A stretch of 64,000 nt of DNA from Alteromonas sp. MMG017 (GCF_018100795.1 NZ_JAGJDY010000002.1:248001-312000); one strand, 5' to 3'; counted from the first letter of the stretch, positions 42,172-52,128 are shown. Notes: generated by a model from the sequence alone, not told the origin. A program made the numbers and translations.

Positions 42172-42894
42172 ATGACCGCACATGTATTAATGTTAAGTAG
42201 TTCTCGTCAGGGCGACGAAGCGTACCTTGAACATGCGAGAAGTCTTATTCTTGCACACTTAGGTAGCATTCGCGACCTACTATTTATTCCCTATGCAGCA
42301 GTGACACAAAGCTATGATAACTACGTGTCGGCTGTCGCTTCAGCCTTGCCAGAATGTAATGTGACAGGGCTTCATACTTTTGATAACCCTATACAGGCTA
42401 TCAGTAATGCAAAGGCAAACAATCAAGCTATAGTAGTAGGCGGCGGAAATACCTTCCATTTGATGCATACTATATACCAACAAAACTTATTGGTATCACT
42501 TCAACACGCTATTGCTGAAAGCACACCCTATATTGGCTGGAGTGCAGGCTCTAACATTTGCGGGCAAAGCATTCGAACAACCAATGATATGCCAATTGTT
42601 GAGCCGAAAAGCTTTAATGCGCTGAATGTAGTGCCTTTTCAGTTGAATCCGCACTACAGCGATTATCACCCGCCTGGTCACAATGGCGAAACGCGAGACC
42701 AACGGCTAGCGGAGTTTACGGTGTTAAACCCCAGCACACCTGTGGTGGCCATTCGTGAAGGAACCGCCCTTTCTTTGTCTCCGCAAAAGTTAACGCTAAT
42801 GGGTGAAAAAGGCGGGTTTATCTTTTTAGGTGATGAAAAGCGCCCAATCGCGCCCAATGAAGATTTAACAGAGCTTCTGAATAGCCGCCTGTAG
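42172..42894 (+). CDS. pepE: Alpha-aspartyl dipeptidase (peptidase E)
   Basis: A 240-residue class I glutamine-amidotransferase-like Ser peptidase hydrolysing Asp-X dipeptides. Seen are VVGGGNTFHLM, GWSAGSNICGQSI with the nucleophilic Ser in the elbow, TTNDMPIVEP, NPHYSDYHPPGHNGETRDQRL and IREGTALSL. E. coli PepE has 229 residues. Its 3' end overlaps the convergent bioD by 30 nt. Confidence 0.93.
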   Translation: MTAHVLMLSSSRQGDEAYLEHARSLILAHLGSIRDLLFIPYAAVTQSYDNYVSAVASALPECNVTGLHTFDNPIQAISNAKANNQAIVVGGGNTFHLMHTIYQQNLLVSLQHAIAESTPYIGWSAGSNICGQSIRTTNDMPIVEPKSFNALNVVPFQLNPHYSDYHPPGHNGETRDQRLAEFTVLNPSTPVVAIREGTALSLSPQKLTLMGEKGGFIFLGDEKRPIAPNEDLTELLNSRL

Positions 42895-43536
42895 CGCATC
42901 GACACTTGGCGCGCTTGAAAAAGGCACTTCCAGCAGTAATGGCGCTGGCATGACATTTTTAAGCGTAGCCAAATTGTCATCGTATCGAGACATACTACCG
43001 GTGATATCGTTAGCTACCCAACCTACAATATTTAGCCCGTCGTTTTGAATAGCTTGCGCGGTGAGCAGTGCATGATTTAAGCAGCCTAGCTTCATACCCA
43101 CTACTAAAATAACATCCATTTTTAGCTCGCTAACGACATCTGAAAGAAACAGCGTATCGGTTAACGGTAATCGCCAGCCTCCTGCCCCTTCCATTAATAA
43201 AAGATCTGGCGTTTCTTGTTGCAGGCGAACTAGCCCTTCAATCACTGCATTACTCGTTAATTCAACACCCGCTTCTTTTGCGGCTATGTGCGGTGCAATG
43301 GGCGGGAGAAAAGCAATTGGGTTGATGGTACTAATAGGAAGCTTAATGCTACTTGCTTGTTGAATTTCTGATGCATCTTCGTTTACCCAGTCGTTGCCTA
43401 CTTTTTCACAGCCTGCCGAAATAGGTTTGTAACCTAGGCTTGTTTTTTGAAAGCTTTCAGCGGCTTTTAGTAGGTGACAGGTAACGTAGGTTTTACCTAC
43501 TTCGGTATCGGTTCCGGTAATGAAATACTGCTTCAT
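42865..43536 (-). CDS. bioD: Dethiobiotin synthetase
   Basis: A 223-residue ATP-dependent carboxylase closing the ureido ring of dethiobiotin. YFITGTDTEVGKTYVTCHLL is the P-loop, YKPISAG, and LLMEGAGGWRLPL the active-site gate. ATG 43534-43536 is chosen as it overlaps the bioC stop (ATGA); the length then matches E. coli BioD (225). Last gene of bioBFCD. Confidence 0.95.
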   Translation of the reverse strand: MKQYFITGTDTEVGKTYVTCHLLKAAESFQKTSLGYKPISAGCEKVGNDWVNEDASEIQQASSIKLPISTINPIAFLPPIAPHIAAKEAGVELTSNAVIEGLVRLQQETPDLLLMEGAGGWRLPLTDTLFLSDVVSELKMDVILVVGMKLGCLNHALLTAQAIQNDGLNIVGWVANDITGSMSRYDDNLATLKNVMPAPLLLEVPFSSAPSVDALQAAIQKLC

Positions 43537-44408
43537 GGTTTCTCTAATCTGAAATGACACACTTTGTAAGTAAGCGGTAGCACGCCATCGACAGCACTAC
43601 TATTTTTATAGGCTAACGACAACTTTTTAATGTCACTACGTGACAGCGATTGCTGTTTAGCTCCGGTTGCCCCCGCCCCTACGTTTTTGATTGAACGAAG
43701 CAAGGAAAGTACATCTTGGTGCTCATCAACATAATCTTTATTGATAAGGCGGCTAACCCGCAGCCCTGCCCCGAGGAACGAATTAAGCCACAACTGCGCT
43801 TCGGGCAAACTTGTTACCGCAGCAGGTAATTGGGCAATACTTCTCGCTTTATGAAGCTCAGAAAAAGAACCACTGACCATTATGGCAATTTCCGCCATAC
43901 CCGAAGGCTTAAGTACGCGGTAAATTTCACTGGCAACAGTTTGCGGACTTGAACACCACTGCAACGCCATGGAAGAAAAAACAGAACTGAAGCTGCTATT
44001 GTCGAACGGTAACGACTGGGCTGAACCTTGTTTGAAATTAACATCAGGGAAGCGCGCTTGTGCTTTGTGCACCATACCTGGTGCAATATCTAACCCCATA
44101 ACGTTTGCGCCACGTTGCTGTAACGTGTGGCTATGAGTGCCCGTAGCACAGCCAATATCAAGTAGTTCGCCATGCAAGGCGTTAGGTAAATTGTTTAACC
44201 CTGCCTGTGCAATTTCGCACTGAATATGTGCTTCGTTATCGTACTTATTTGCAGCTTTTGAAAATTGTTTCGCAACAACCGCTTCGCTTATTCCGCTTTC
44301 TGATTGAAGACCTAATTGAAGATTCGAATGGTCATTTAATTGCACTGCAACAGCGCCTTGATGGCAAAGCTGCTGAGGCACTTGTTTAGCGAAAGATTGC
44401 GGACTCAT
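43533..44408 (-). CDS. bioC: Malonyl-ACP O-methyltransferase BioC
   Basis: A 291-residue SAM methyltransferase that starts pimeloyl synthesis by methylating malonyl-ACP. AVVAKQFSKAANKYDNEA is the BioC N-terminal signature, LLDIGCATGTHS the SAM loop, VMGLDIAPGMV, and FDNSSFSSVFSSMALQWC the typical W-C motif. It is about 40 residues longer at the N-terminus than E. coli BioC (251). The extension is supported by an ATGA overlap with bioF. A later start is possible. Confidence 0.93.
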   Translation of the reverse strand: MSPQSFAKQVPQQLCHQGAVAVQLNDHSNLQLGLQSESGISEAVVAKQFSKAANKYDNEAHIQCEIAQAGLNNLPNALHGELLDIGCATGTHSHTLQQRGANVMGLDIAPGMVHKAQARFPDVNFKQGSAQSLPFDNSSFSSVFSSMALQWCSSPQTVASEIYRVLKPSGMAEIAIMVSGSFSELHKARSIAQLPAAVTSLPEAQLWLNSFLGAGLRVSRLINKDYVDEHQDVLSLLRSIKNVGAGATGAKQQSLSRSDIKKLSLAYKNSSAVDGVLPLTYKVCHFRLEKP

Positions 44409-45658
44409 GCTATCGACTCCATCGCAAGGGCAATAGCATCAACAAGTACATCGATATCTTGCTGAGTGTGGGTAGCGCTTAGTGTTATGCGCAATCGGTC
44501 TTCCCCTTTGGGTACGGTAGGATAGCGAATAGCAGGTATCCATATGCCACGAGCTTTTAGCGCATCACTTAATGCTAACGCGCGCTCAGGGCTACCTACA
44601 ATAATGGGTTGAATTGCACTACTTGAATTCGCCAGTATTAAATCGCCGTTTTGATCATTGCCAATTTGGGCGCCAAAGCGCTCGCGAAAATATGCAACAT
44701 TGTCATTTAACGCGTCTGTCCGACTGCTATCTGCGGCAATGTGCGTCAGTGAATACAAGGTGGCAACTGCTTGGGCTGGCGGCATCGCAGTGGAATAGAC
44801 ATAATGTTTTGCATAGTTAACCAAGTAATCAATTAGCGCTTGGCTACCAGCAATAAACGCGCCTGCGGTTCCTACGGCTTTACCAAAGGTGCCCATGACT
44901 ATGGGTACATCTGATTGAGATAACGCTTGCGCTTCAATGCTACCTAATCCGTTTTCACCTAATACACCCATGCCGTGTGCATCGTCTACCATCAGCCATG
45001 CATTGTGTTGCTTCGCTATACCCGCCATATCACGAAGGGGGGCGCTGTCGCCGTCCATACTGAACACACCTTCAGTGACTACCAACTTGTCACTGTTATT
45101 GGTGGTATCAACCTTTTCTAATAAATTGGATAGGTGAGCTAAATCGTTATGCCTAAAGCGACGCAGCTTGGCTTTGGTTGCCATTGCACCTTCAAGGAAG
45201 GACGCATGCATAAGCCGATCTGCGAAAATTTCACCGGAATGTTTAATGCCGGCTGCGGCACTTGGGGTTTGATTACAAGCATCTTGATTATGAGCCCCAC
45301 TAAACAGCGCCATACATAAGGCTTGGTTAGCCGCAAAACCCGAATTAAACAACAACGCAGATTCCCGATTTAAACCATCAGCGATATACGCTTCTAGGGC
45401 TAAATGCGCTTGCGTATGACCCGTAACTAATGGCGAAGCGCCACTACCACCACCAAATTGTGCTAAGCCTTCTACCCAGCTTTGCAGCACACCTTCATGC
45501 TGACGCATACCAAGGTAATCATTACTGGCAAAATTTAAATAGTGCTCGCCATCAATGCAGATGATGTTGTCTTTTTCGTACTGCTGGCATACTCGCTTTC
45601 GCAGGTATCCTTGCTGAGCCCGCTCACTTAAGCGGGCTTCAAGCCAATCGAAGGCCAT
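44405..45658 (-). CDS. bioF: 8-amino-7-oxononanoate synthase
   Basis: A 417-residue PLP enzyme condensing pimeloyl-ACP with alanine. NFASNDYLGMRQHEGV, GGGSGASPLVTGHTQAH, LLFNSGFAANQAL, VVTEGVFSMDGDSAPL, VDDAHGMGVLG and MGTFGKAVGTAGAF with the PLP Lys are visible. It is slightly longer than E. coli BioF (384), with an insert at about residues 125-140. It overlaps bioB by one base (TAATG) and bioC by ATGA. Confidence 0.96.
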   Translation of the reverse strand: MAFDWLEARLSERAQQGYLRKRVCQQYEKDNIICIDGEHYLNFASNDYLGMRQHEGVLQSWVEGLAQFGGGSGASPLVTGHTQAHLALEAYIADGLNRESALLFNSGFAANQALCMALFSGAHNQDACNQTPSAAAGIKHSGEIFADRLMHASFLEGAMATKAKLRRFRHNDLAHLSNLLEKVDTTNNSDKLVVTEGVFSMDGDSAPLRDMAGIAKQHNAWLMVDDAHGMGVLGENGLGSIEAQALSQSDVPIVMGTFGKAVGTAGAFIAGSQALIDYLVNYAKHYVYSTAMPPAQAVATLYSLTHIAADSSRTDALNDNVAYFRERFGAQIGNDQNGDLILANSSSAIQPIIVGSPERALALSDALKARGIWIPAIRYPTVPKGEDRLRITLSATHTQQDIDVLVDAIALAMESIA

Positions 45659-46776
45659 TATGCCTCCGCGGGCTGCTGTTTTTGTTTTCGCGGTGCACTA
45701 GCATCGTAAAATAAATCGCTGGCATCAGAACCTTGTTCTTGTTGCTGCGCAATTTCTTCTTCTAATACTTGCTGATGCGCTTCATCAGAAAAATCGCGAG
45801 TACGTTCTGTGTTTATGCCTAACTTTTTAAACAGTATGACGTCTTCGTGGGTGTCAGGGTTAGACGTAGTAAGCAACTTACAACCGTAGAAAATAGAGTT
45901 CGCACCGGCCATAAAGCACAGCGCTTGCATCTGTTCATTCATGGCTTCGCGGCCTGCTGATAAACGCACGTGAGATTTTGGCATCATGATACGGGCTACC
46001 GCGATGGTGCGGATAAACTCGAAGTAATCTAAATCTTCCAAACTAGCAAGCGGCGTACCTTTTACTTTAACCAACATGTTAATAGGTACACTTTGCGGCT
46101 GTTCAGGCAAGTTTGCTAATTGGATTAGCAAGCTGGCTCTATCGCCTGCGGTTTCGCCCATTCCCACAATACCGCCAGAACACACATTCATACCTGCTGC
46201 GCGAACGTTTTCAAGGGTATTTAGTCTGTCTTGATAGGTACGAGTGGTAATAATATCGCCATAGTATTCAGGCGAGGTATCAAGGTTATGGTTGTAATAA
46301 TCTAGACCAGCTTGTTTGAGTGCGACGGCTTGATCTCGCGTTAACATGCCAAGTGTCATGCAGGTTTCAAGGCCAAGTTGTTTAACCTCTTCCACCATTT
46401 TTACAATATAAGGCATATCTCTGTCACGTGGGTTACGCCACGCAGCCCCCATACAAAAACGGGTAGAGCCTACTTGCTTGGCTTCTTTGGCTCGCTCAAT
46501 CACTTTTTCGATTTCAAGCAAACGCTCTTTTTCTAAGCCGGTATCGTAACGCGCGCTTTGTGGACAGTATTTACAATCTTCCGGGCATGCACCGGTTTTA
46601 ATCGACAACAAGGTGCTTACTTGTACTTCGTTTGGGTTGAAGTGTTGTCTGTGAACAACCTGCGCTTGAAACAGCAAGTCGTTAAATGGCAAGGCATAAA
46701 GCGCCTCTACTTCGGCTTGTGACCAATCGTGACGAATTGTATTATTTTGCGCGTCAGGCGCGAAAGCCAGAGTCAT
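45658..46776 (-). CDS. bioB: Biotin synthase
   Basis: A 372-residue radical SAM enzyme inserting sulfur into dethiobiotin. The cluster ligands are C64, C68 and C71 in [11 protein letters not shown]; also [40 protein letters not shown] and RLSAGREAM with the Arg of the [2Fe-2S] site. A Gln/Glu-rich tail of ~40 residues is extra. AAGGA precedes the ATG by six bases. First gene of bioBFCD, divergent from bioA. Confidence 0.97.
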   Translation of the reverse strand: MTLAFAPDAQNNTIRHDWSQAEVEALYALPFNDLLFQAQVVHRQHFNPNEVQVSTLLSIKTGACPEDCKYCPQSARYDTGLEKERLLEIEKVIERAKEAKQVGSTRFCMGAAWRNPRDRDMPYIVKMVEEVKQLGLETCMTLGMLTRDQAVALKQAGLDYYNHNLDTSPEYYGDIITTRTYQDRLNTLENVRAAGMNVCSGGIVGMGETAGDRASLLIQLANLPEQPQSVPINMLVKVKGTPLASLEDLDYFEFIRTIAVARIMMPKSHVRLSAGREAMNEQMQALCFMAGANSIFYGCKLLTTSNPDTHEDVILFKKLGINTERTRDFSDEAHQQVLEEEIAQQQEQGSDASDLFYDASAPRKQKQQPAEA

Positions 46777-46809
46777 TGACTGTCCTTTACTAATTTAGAA
46801 TGCTGGCTT

Positions 46810-46837
46810 AGTCTATGCTCCAAACACGAGTTGTCAA
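46810..46837 (-). promoter_or_regulatory. bioB promoter
   Basis: On the minus strand TTGACA (46837-46832), 16-nt spacer and TAGACT (46815-46810), 33 nt ahead of the bioB ATG. The -35 box falls inside the BirA-like operator, so repression would block polymerase. Confidence 0.6.
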
Positions 46838-46863
46838 CTCTGACCATTTAAAAAGCTTTACTA
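46831..46863. promoter_or_regulatory. BirA (biotin repressor) operator between bioA and bioB
   Basis: TTGTCAACT, 15 nt, GCTTTACTA. The consensus known for gammaproteobacterial BirA is TTGTMAACC, 14-16 nt, GGTTKACAA, so the left half agrees at 8 of 9 positions and the right at 7 of 9, with the right spacing. It lies in the 98-nt divergent region, as in E. coli, and covers the bioB -35 box. Confidence 0.75.
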
Positions 46864-46874
46864 ACGGTTGAATT

Positions 46875-48155
46875 TTGAACAATATAGATTTTGATAAAAA
46901 ACATATCTGGCACCCTTATACCTCAGCAACTAACCCACTTCCCTGCTATGAAGTAGTAGGTGCCAAGGGGGTTGAGCTTACCCTTTCAACCGGCGAGGTA
47001 TTGGTTGATGGCATGTCTAGTTGGTGGGCAGCCATTCATGGTTACAATAACCCTGTATTAAACCAGGCTGCGCATAGCCAAATTGAGGCTTTCTCTCATG
47101 TTATGTTTGGTGGTATTACTCACCAGCCTGCCGTTGATTTATGTCGCACGCTACTGGAAATGGTACCTGATGGCCTTGAACGGGTATTTTTAGCCGACTC
47201 GGGCTCGGTCTCAGTAGAAGTGGCTATCAAGATGGCCATTCAGTATTGGGCCTGCCAAGGCCGCCCCGAAAAATCGCGCATCGTCGCTCCACGTAATGGT
47301 TATCATGGCGATACTTTTGCGGCTATGTCGGTATGCGATCCGGTAAACGGCATGCACAGTTTATTCGAGAGTGTATTAAGCAAACAGCTTTTTGCCCCTG
47401 CTCCGCAAACCCGTTTTGGTCAAACGTTCAGCGAAGACGATATTTTGCCTTTAGCTGAACTGTTCGAAAAACATCATCATGAAATGGCGGCGCTTATTTT
47501 AGAGCCTGTGGTTCAAGGCGCCGGTGGTATGCGTATTTATCACCCTGAATATTTAAAACGCTGCCGCCAACTTTGCGATAATTACGATGTATTGCTGATT
47601 TGTGATGAAATTGCGACTGGATTTGGACGAACAGGCAAGCTATTCGCCTGTGAACATGCAGGTATCTCACCCGATATAATGTGTTTAGGGAAAGCTATTA
47701 CCGGCGGCTACATGACCTTAGCGGCTACGTTATGTACTGAAGATGTTGCCTTAGGTGTTTGCCAAGGTTCGCCCGGTGTATTCATGCATGGACCCACTTA
47801 TATGGGTAACCCGCTCGCGTGTGCAGTCGCCAATGCCAGCTTATCGTTAATAAATGAAAATCACTGGCAGCAACAAATCCCTGCCATTGAGAAACAATTA
47901 CACACTGAGCTGTCAAAATGTGCCAATTTGCCCAACGTTGCCGATGTGAGAGTACTAGGTGCCATAGGTGTGGTTGAAACTGTACACCCAGTGAACGTAG
48001 CCGATATTCAGCGCCATTTTGTAAAACAAGGCGTGTGGATACGACCATTCGGTAAGCTGGTATACATTATGCCTCCGTATGTTATTAGCCCAGACCAGCT
48101 CAGTAAACTCACCCACGCTATTTACACCTATTTAAGCGGTAATACCGTAGGCTGA
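46875..48155 (+). CDS. bioA: Adenosylmethionine-8-amino-7-oxononanoate aminotransferase
   Basis: A 426-residue class III aminotransferase making 7,8-diaminopelargonate with SAM as amino donor. [18 protein letters not shown] matches E. coli Bio[77 protein letters not shown] with the PLP Lys, and [13 protein letters not shown] follow. The start is TTG at 46875; the first residues align with E. coli BioA, and no ATG is nearby. Transcribed away from bioBFCD. Confidence 0.96.
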   Translation: MNNIDFDKKHIWHPYTSATNPLPCYEVVGAKGVELTLSTGEVLVDGMSSWWAAIHGYNNPVLNQAAHSQIEAFSHVMFGGITHQPAVDLCRTLLEMVPDGLERVFLADSGSVSVEVAIKMAIQYWACQGRPEKSRIVAPRNGYHGDTFAAMSVCDPVNGMHSLFESVLSKQLFAPAPQTRFGQTFSEDDILPLAELFEKHHHEMAALILEPVVQGAGGMRIYHPEYLKRCRQLCDNYDVLLICDEIATGFGRTGKLFACEHAGISPDIMCLGKAITGGYMTLAATLCTEDVALGVCQGSPGVFMHGPTYMGNPLACAVANASLSLINENHWQQQIPAIEKQLHTELSKCANLPNVADVRVLGAIGVVETVHPVNVADIQRHFVKQGVWIRPFGKLVYIMPPYVISPDQLSKLTHAIYTYLSGNTVG

Positions 48156-48234
48156 AAATAGATATGAATTGACTGGTCTAATGTAATTTCTACGCCGCTT
48201 AATCGCTGAAAATAACACTAGGTCAGTCATTTAT

Positions 48235-48756
48235 ATGTTCATACGCATTTTTGATAAAGTCGTTTTCGCAACGCTGTTTGTTGCAGCACTACAAGTTCCT
48301 ATTTTAGCCGATCATTATCGCCAGTATTTGAGTGGCTATTACGATGCTACTCGAGAGGAAGTCTCTGCCATGTCGGCGTTAGCAACGCAACACGGCTATG
48401 CATCAGTGGGCGCAATGTTAACGGCGTTAAAGCAGAACAGCGAGGCCGTGGTTAGGGCTGATGCAGAACGTAAATCGGCGCTATTCACCAAGCTTGTCCA
48501 TATAGAACAAGGGATCAAGACCCTAGAGCACGGTCACTATTATGAAAAAGCTTGGTATATGGTCACTCCATCAAATACGTCCACGCTGCAGAAGGTACTA
48601 AGCAATTTCAGCCCGTCGGTGCCACTTACCCCATCATCAATTATTTTCAGCTTTATTACTGCTTTACTGATTAATTTATTATTGTGGAGCCCTTATCTTT
48701 GCTACTGCCAAGTTAGGCATTTGAAGCACAAGCCTAAGCACGCTAGCTATCGCTAA
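48235..48756 (+). CDS. DUF2937 family membrane protein
   Basis: A 173-residue protein with TM segments at about residues 8-24 and 137-157. The start RIFDKVVFATLFVAALQVPILADHYRQYLSGYY and the following helical periplasmic part resemble DUF2937 proteins, whose function is unknown. It stands alone between bioA and a small gene. Confidence 0.7.
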   Translation: MFIRIFDKVVFATLFVAALQVPILADHYRQYLSGYYDATREEVSAMSALATQHGYASVGAMLTALKQNSEAVVRADAERKSALFTKLVHIEQGIKTLEHGHYYEKAWYMVTPSNTSTLQKVLSNFSPSVPLTPSSIIFSFITALLINLLLWSPYLCYCQVRHLKHKPKHASYR

Positions 48757-48940
48757 CGTGCTTAGCTTATAGCTTACCCTCTCCCCTGCCCAAAATGCGC
48801 TTTGAATAACTTCTATGCAAATTTGGCACTTTCCATGCAACAACCTTAATACGAGTTTTCTTTATTTAGCGTAAAAATATCGCGCCAATTAAAAAAAAAC
48901 GTAAATATTATAGTTAGTTAAATAGTAAGGAAGAATAATT

Positions 48941-49222
48941 ATGCCTACTGACGCACAATTACTTATTGGGAAAGTGTTGCAAATAAAAGACAAGATTAGT
49001 GCAAAACGTCATTGCATCCCTAACGAGCTACAAACTGAGTGGGACGCACTTAATAAGAAAACAGCTTGCTTTGAAAGCACAGCCATTTTTAAATCTGCGG
49101 TAAAAGGCCAACATACCAGTAAGCAACTTGCCTACTCTGGTTCAGTTAAAGAACTATCAGGTTTAGTTAGCCGCTTGAACGCGTTGAATGAAGAAGTAAC
49201 GATTGCGCAGGTTAGGCACTAA
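48941..49222 (+). CDS. Small hypothetical protein
   Basis: A 93-residue soluble, largely helical protein. AAGGAAGAA lies before the ATG with a usable spacing. No motif recognised (ELQTEWDALNKK, KELSGLVSRLNALNEE). A short A/T-flanked hairpin follows at 49220-49238. Function unknown. Confidence 0.6.
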   Translation: MPTDAQLLIGKVLQIKDKISAKRHCIPNELQTEWDALNKKTACFESTAIFKSAVKGQHTSKQLAYSGSVKELSGLVSRLNALNEEVTIAQVRH

Positions 49223-49414
49223 AAAGGCGCTGCTTTTTCCTAGCTCAAGGCTTTTAAACTTAGGCTTTTTAAGTCGACCTTAAGTTTGCGTGCCTTAGCG
49301 TTATGAAACAACCGCGCCTTTTATTGTTAGTGTGACCGTGGCTACTCAGTTACTCCTGTATAGTTACAGAGTCTTTAGAAATAAGTTTTCAAGCAGCCGC
49401 TTTTAAGCAGAAGT

Positions 49415-50626
49415 TTAGCTAGCAGCTTTTGTAGACAGTAGCACCAATGTACGAACTTTACGTGTACCGTAACTGGCTAAACGAACAAAGTCGTCTCGTG
49501 CCACCGGAATGTGTTGAAATTCAACACGTTGACTCTCGTTCTGGCTATCGCCCTCGTCGGCATCTGGATCGTGCAAATAAAAGCATTGCTCATCGTAACT
49601 CGTAATAGCCACCCAATGTGGTGCTTTTTTCTTATCAAATGCATAAGTGCTTATTAGGCACAACACCGCTTTGCCAGCATCTAGCGCTTGCTCAATGGTT
49701 TCAACTCGCCACTCTTCGGTAGTAATAGCCATTTTACTTTTTTGCGCCTGACGCAAAAAATCAGCTTCTACTTGCCCAACAATATGCTTTTTGTGCTCAC
49801 TTCTTACGCCGTCTGTAAATAATGGTAACGGTTGGTTGATTAACACTTCTACCGTAAACCCTTCTATTTGCGCTGCCAGCGCCAACCCAATAGGGTGGCA
49901 ACCACCATGGCCTGACGTCATAAATATTGTGGTCGCTGTTCGCCAAATCGACAGTTCTTTTTGTTGGTTCATTACATAGGTATCTTGCAAGGAACACATG
50001 GCCATCATTAATGCCGATGGCCCGCAGGTAAATTCAGTCGTTTGCTGATACCAAGGGTATATAGCTTGAGACAAGGCTTTCGATGGCACTAACACCTTTT
50101 GCATACGCAATGCGTTTGAATGATCATCGTAGTAATCTACGTACATGCCAAACTGTTTGAAACTTAGACGTTGGTAAAGTGAAATAGCGCCCTTATTGTC
50201 CGCAGACACTTCTAGACGCATAAAGCGCTTTCCCTTGGCTAACGCCTGCTCCCCTAGTCTTGTTATTAACTTTTCAGCTATTCCCAAACCACGGGCTTCT
50301 GGTAACACGGCAATTGAATACAGCCGAGTGAGTTGCGTGCCTCTACGAAGTAACAATAATCCATAACCCGCTAGGGTAACTCCTTGCGCGGTGTGATGCT
50401 CGGCAATATAAAATTCAGCATGTTTAGCCGTAACGTAAAAACGAAAGCGACGAACATTCAGCTTATCGCTTTTAAAACACGTGTTTTCGATGTGCTGTAT
50501 TTGTTTCACATCCTCTAACGTGGCTTTTCTCAACTGAATGGTTATAGCTGCATTCATTTCAGCCTCACGATCACTTTTATATTCATGCGCCAGCCCACTG
50601 CTTTCAAACGCAAGTGCACTTTTCAT
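49415..50626 (-). CDS. GNAT acetyltransferase fused to a C39-like peptidase
   Basis: A 403-residue fusion. The first ~180 residues are a RimI-like GNAT (IRLRKATLED form, LYSIAVLPEARGLGIAEKLI acetyl-CoA loop, ADNKGAISLYQRLSFKQFGMY). The rest is a papain-like C39-type peptidase: TEFTCGPSALMMAM with the catalytic Cys and upstream Gln, CHPIGLALAAQ, VLCLISTY, and APHWVAITSYDEQCFYLHDPD with the His and Asp. The triad looks intact. It starts 3 nt after the RimK-like ligase. Such fusions next to RimK-like ATP-grasp genes are known as a predicted amidoligase/peptidase system; no substrate peptide is known here. Met24 is an alternative start. Confidence 0.85.
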   Translation of the reverse strand: MKSALAFESSGLAHEYKSDREAEMNAAITIQLRKATLEDVKQIQHIENTCFKSDKLNVRRFRFYVTAKHAEFYIAEHHTAQGVTLAGYGLLLLRRGTQLTRLYSIAVLPEARGLGIAEKLITRLGEQALAKGKRFMRLEVSADNKGAISLYQRLSFKQFGMYVDYYDDHSNALRMQKVLVPSKALSQAIYPWYQQTTEFTCGPSALMMAMCSLQDTYVMNQQKELSIWRTATTIFMTSGHGGCHPIGLALAAQIEGFTVEVLINQPLPLFTDGVRSEHKKHIVGQVEADFLRQAQKSKMAITTEEWRVETIEQALDAGKAVLCLISTYAFDKKKAPHWVAITSYDEQCFYLHDPDADEGDSQNESQRVEFQHIPVARDDFVRLASYGTRKVRTLVLLSTKAAS

Positions 50627-50628
50627 GC

Positions 50629-52128
50629 TTATCGCCCTCGTCGCTCTAGTCTGTCCGCAAACTCCTGCATAATTAACTCATACAAGGCTTTGCCCAAGTA
50701 TTTATCTTCCACCCCAACATCTATACTTGGGTTGTCGTTAACTTCAATCACGTATACCTGATTGCCTGAATGTTTGATGTCTACACCGTATAAGCCATCC
50801 CCCACAACTTTCGCTGCTTTAATGGCTGCCTGTAACACGGGCTTAGGAACTTCAAAGGTTGGCATTGTTGTAAAGCCACCGGATGAAAAACGCTCGCCTT
50901 GATGGTGATAAATTTGCCAATGATTACGCGCCATAAAATACTGACAGGCATAAATCGGCTTACCGCCCAACATACCAATACGCCAATCAAATTCGGTAAA
51001 TATATACTCTTGAACCAGTACTAAGGCCGATTCAGCCAACATTTCAACCAAGCGAGCTTTTAACGCATCGCGGTTTTCTGCTTTGTGCACACCACGAGAA
51101 AACGAGCTTTCCGGTAACTTCAATACCAAAGGTAAGCCGAACTCTTCAATAAGCTTATCGCAGGTTTCATCATCAGAATTCGACACAAACGTAGCTTTCG
51201 GTGCCGGTACTTTTTGATACGTAAACGCATCTTGTAAAAACACTTTGTTGCAACAGCGCAATATAGATTGAGTATCATCCATCACTATCACCCCTTCTCG
51301 TTCAGCCGCTCTGGCTAAACGGTAGGTGTGATGGTCTATTGCCGTAGTTTCACGAATAAATAATGCATCATAGTGCCCCAAATTTTCAGGCGACAAACGT
51401 GAAACCACATCGGCTCTAAACCCCATCTTTTCAGCGGCTTTTACAAAGTGGCGAATCGCTTTTTCATCGCTAGGTGGCGTCGACTCATCAGGGTTAACCA
51501 AAATAGCCATATCCCAACGAGTGCGCTTACTTGCTTTAGTCGCACGCCATTGTTTCGTGGTGTAGCTTTCTAATTGTGCAATACACAACTGCTGTTGTTT
51601 GCTATCTAGCGCAGTAAAGGGCTTAGCCGCAATGTCAGCAAAGCCAACCACGTTGTGTTTGCCACTTACCTTTTTACTGTCCTTTTTGTCCGCAAGGGAA
51701 TCAGTCGCAGTCAGAGTAAGTAGCAAAATCGGACATGGATACTTTTCAAACGCTTGACGCGCTACACGCTTAAACCGCTGATCTTTAACTTCACCAAAAA
51801 GTACCAATAAAGGCGCAGCAGGAATGTCAATATTATCAACGGGTAATGACAACGCAAAAGGCAGTCTATCCACACTGCGTGCTTCTGCTAGTCGAAGGTC
51901 GTTAATGGTATTTACGCCGGGCAATACCAAGTGATTGCGCGCCTGTGCTAACAATGAACAGTAATACCCTTCGCTTAAATAACGGGTGGTGTCACACAGG
52001 TTTATTACCCGTATTTTCGGTTCATTAAGTTTCGGAAACTCCGCCAAGTAATCTTGAAAGGTAAGTACCGTTAACGCTGTTTCGCTAAATGGCGTAACAT
52101 CGTCAGCCACAATCAACGTATTGTGCAT
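50629..52128 (-). CDS. RimK-like ATP-grasp ligase with N-terminal RLAN-type domain
   Basis: A 499-residue protein. The first ~250 residues form a RimK-associated N-terminal domain (RVINLCDTTRYLSEGYYCSLLA, RFKRVARQAFEKYPCPILLL). The ATP-grasp part runs from about 280 to 495: KVPAPKATFVS, LPLVLKLPESSFSRGVHKA, VLVQEYIFTEFDWRIGMLGG, GLYGVDIKHSG and YVIEVNDNPSIDVG, with intact Mg/ATP residues. It would ligate an amino acid, often Glu, to a peptide or protein end. Its stop is 2 nt before the GNAT-C39 start, so both act together. Confidence 0.88.
   Translation of the reverse strand: MHNTLIVADDVTPFSETALTVLTFQDYLAEFPKLNEPKIRVINLCDTTRYLSEGYYCSLLAQARNHLVLPGVNTINDLRLAEARSVDRLPFALSLPVDNIDIPAAPLLVLFGEVKDQRFKRVARQAFEKYPCPILLLTLTATDSLADKKDSKKVSGKHNVVGFADIAAKPFTALDSKQQQLCIAQLESYTTKQWRATKASKRTRWDMAILVNPDESTPPSDEKAIRHFVKAAEKMGFRADVVSRLSPENLGHYDALFIRETTAIDHHTYRLARAAEREGVIVMDDTQSILRCCNKVFLQDAFTYQKVPAPKATFVSNSDDETCDKLIEEFGLPLVLKLPESSFSRGVHKAENRDALKARLVEMLAESALVLVQEYIFTEFDWRIGMLGGKPIYACQYFMARNHWQIYHHQGERFSSGGFTTMPTFEVPKPVLQAAIKAAKVVGDGLYGVDIKHSGNQVYVIEVNDNPSIDVGVEDKYLGKALYELIMQEFADRLERRGR

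Noticed and set aside
46776..46792. GGACAGTCA next to the bioB start, resembling the class II repeat
   Set aside because: It is the ribosome-binding site and spacer of bioB; only nine bases agree and the flanking bases of the consensus are missing.
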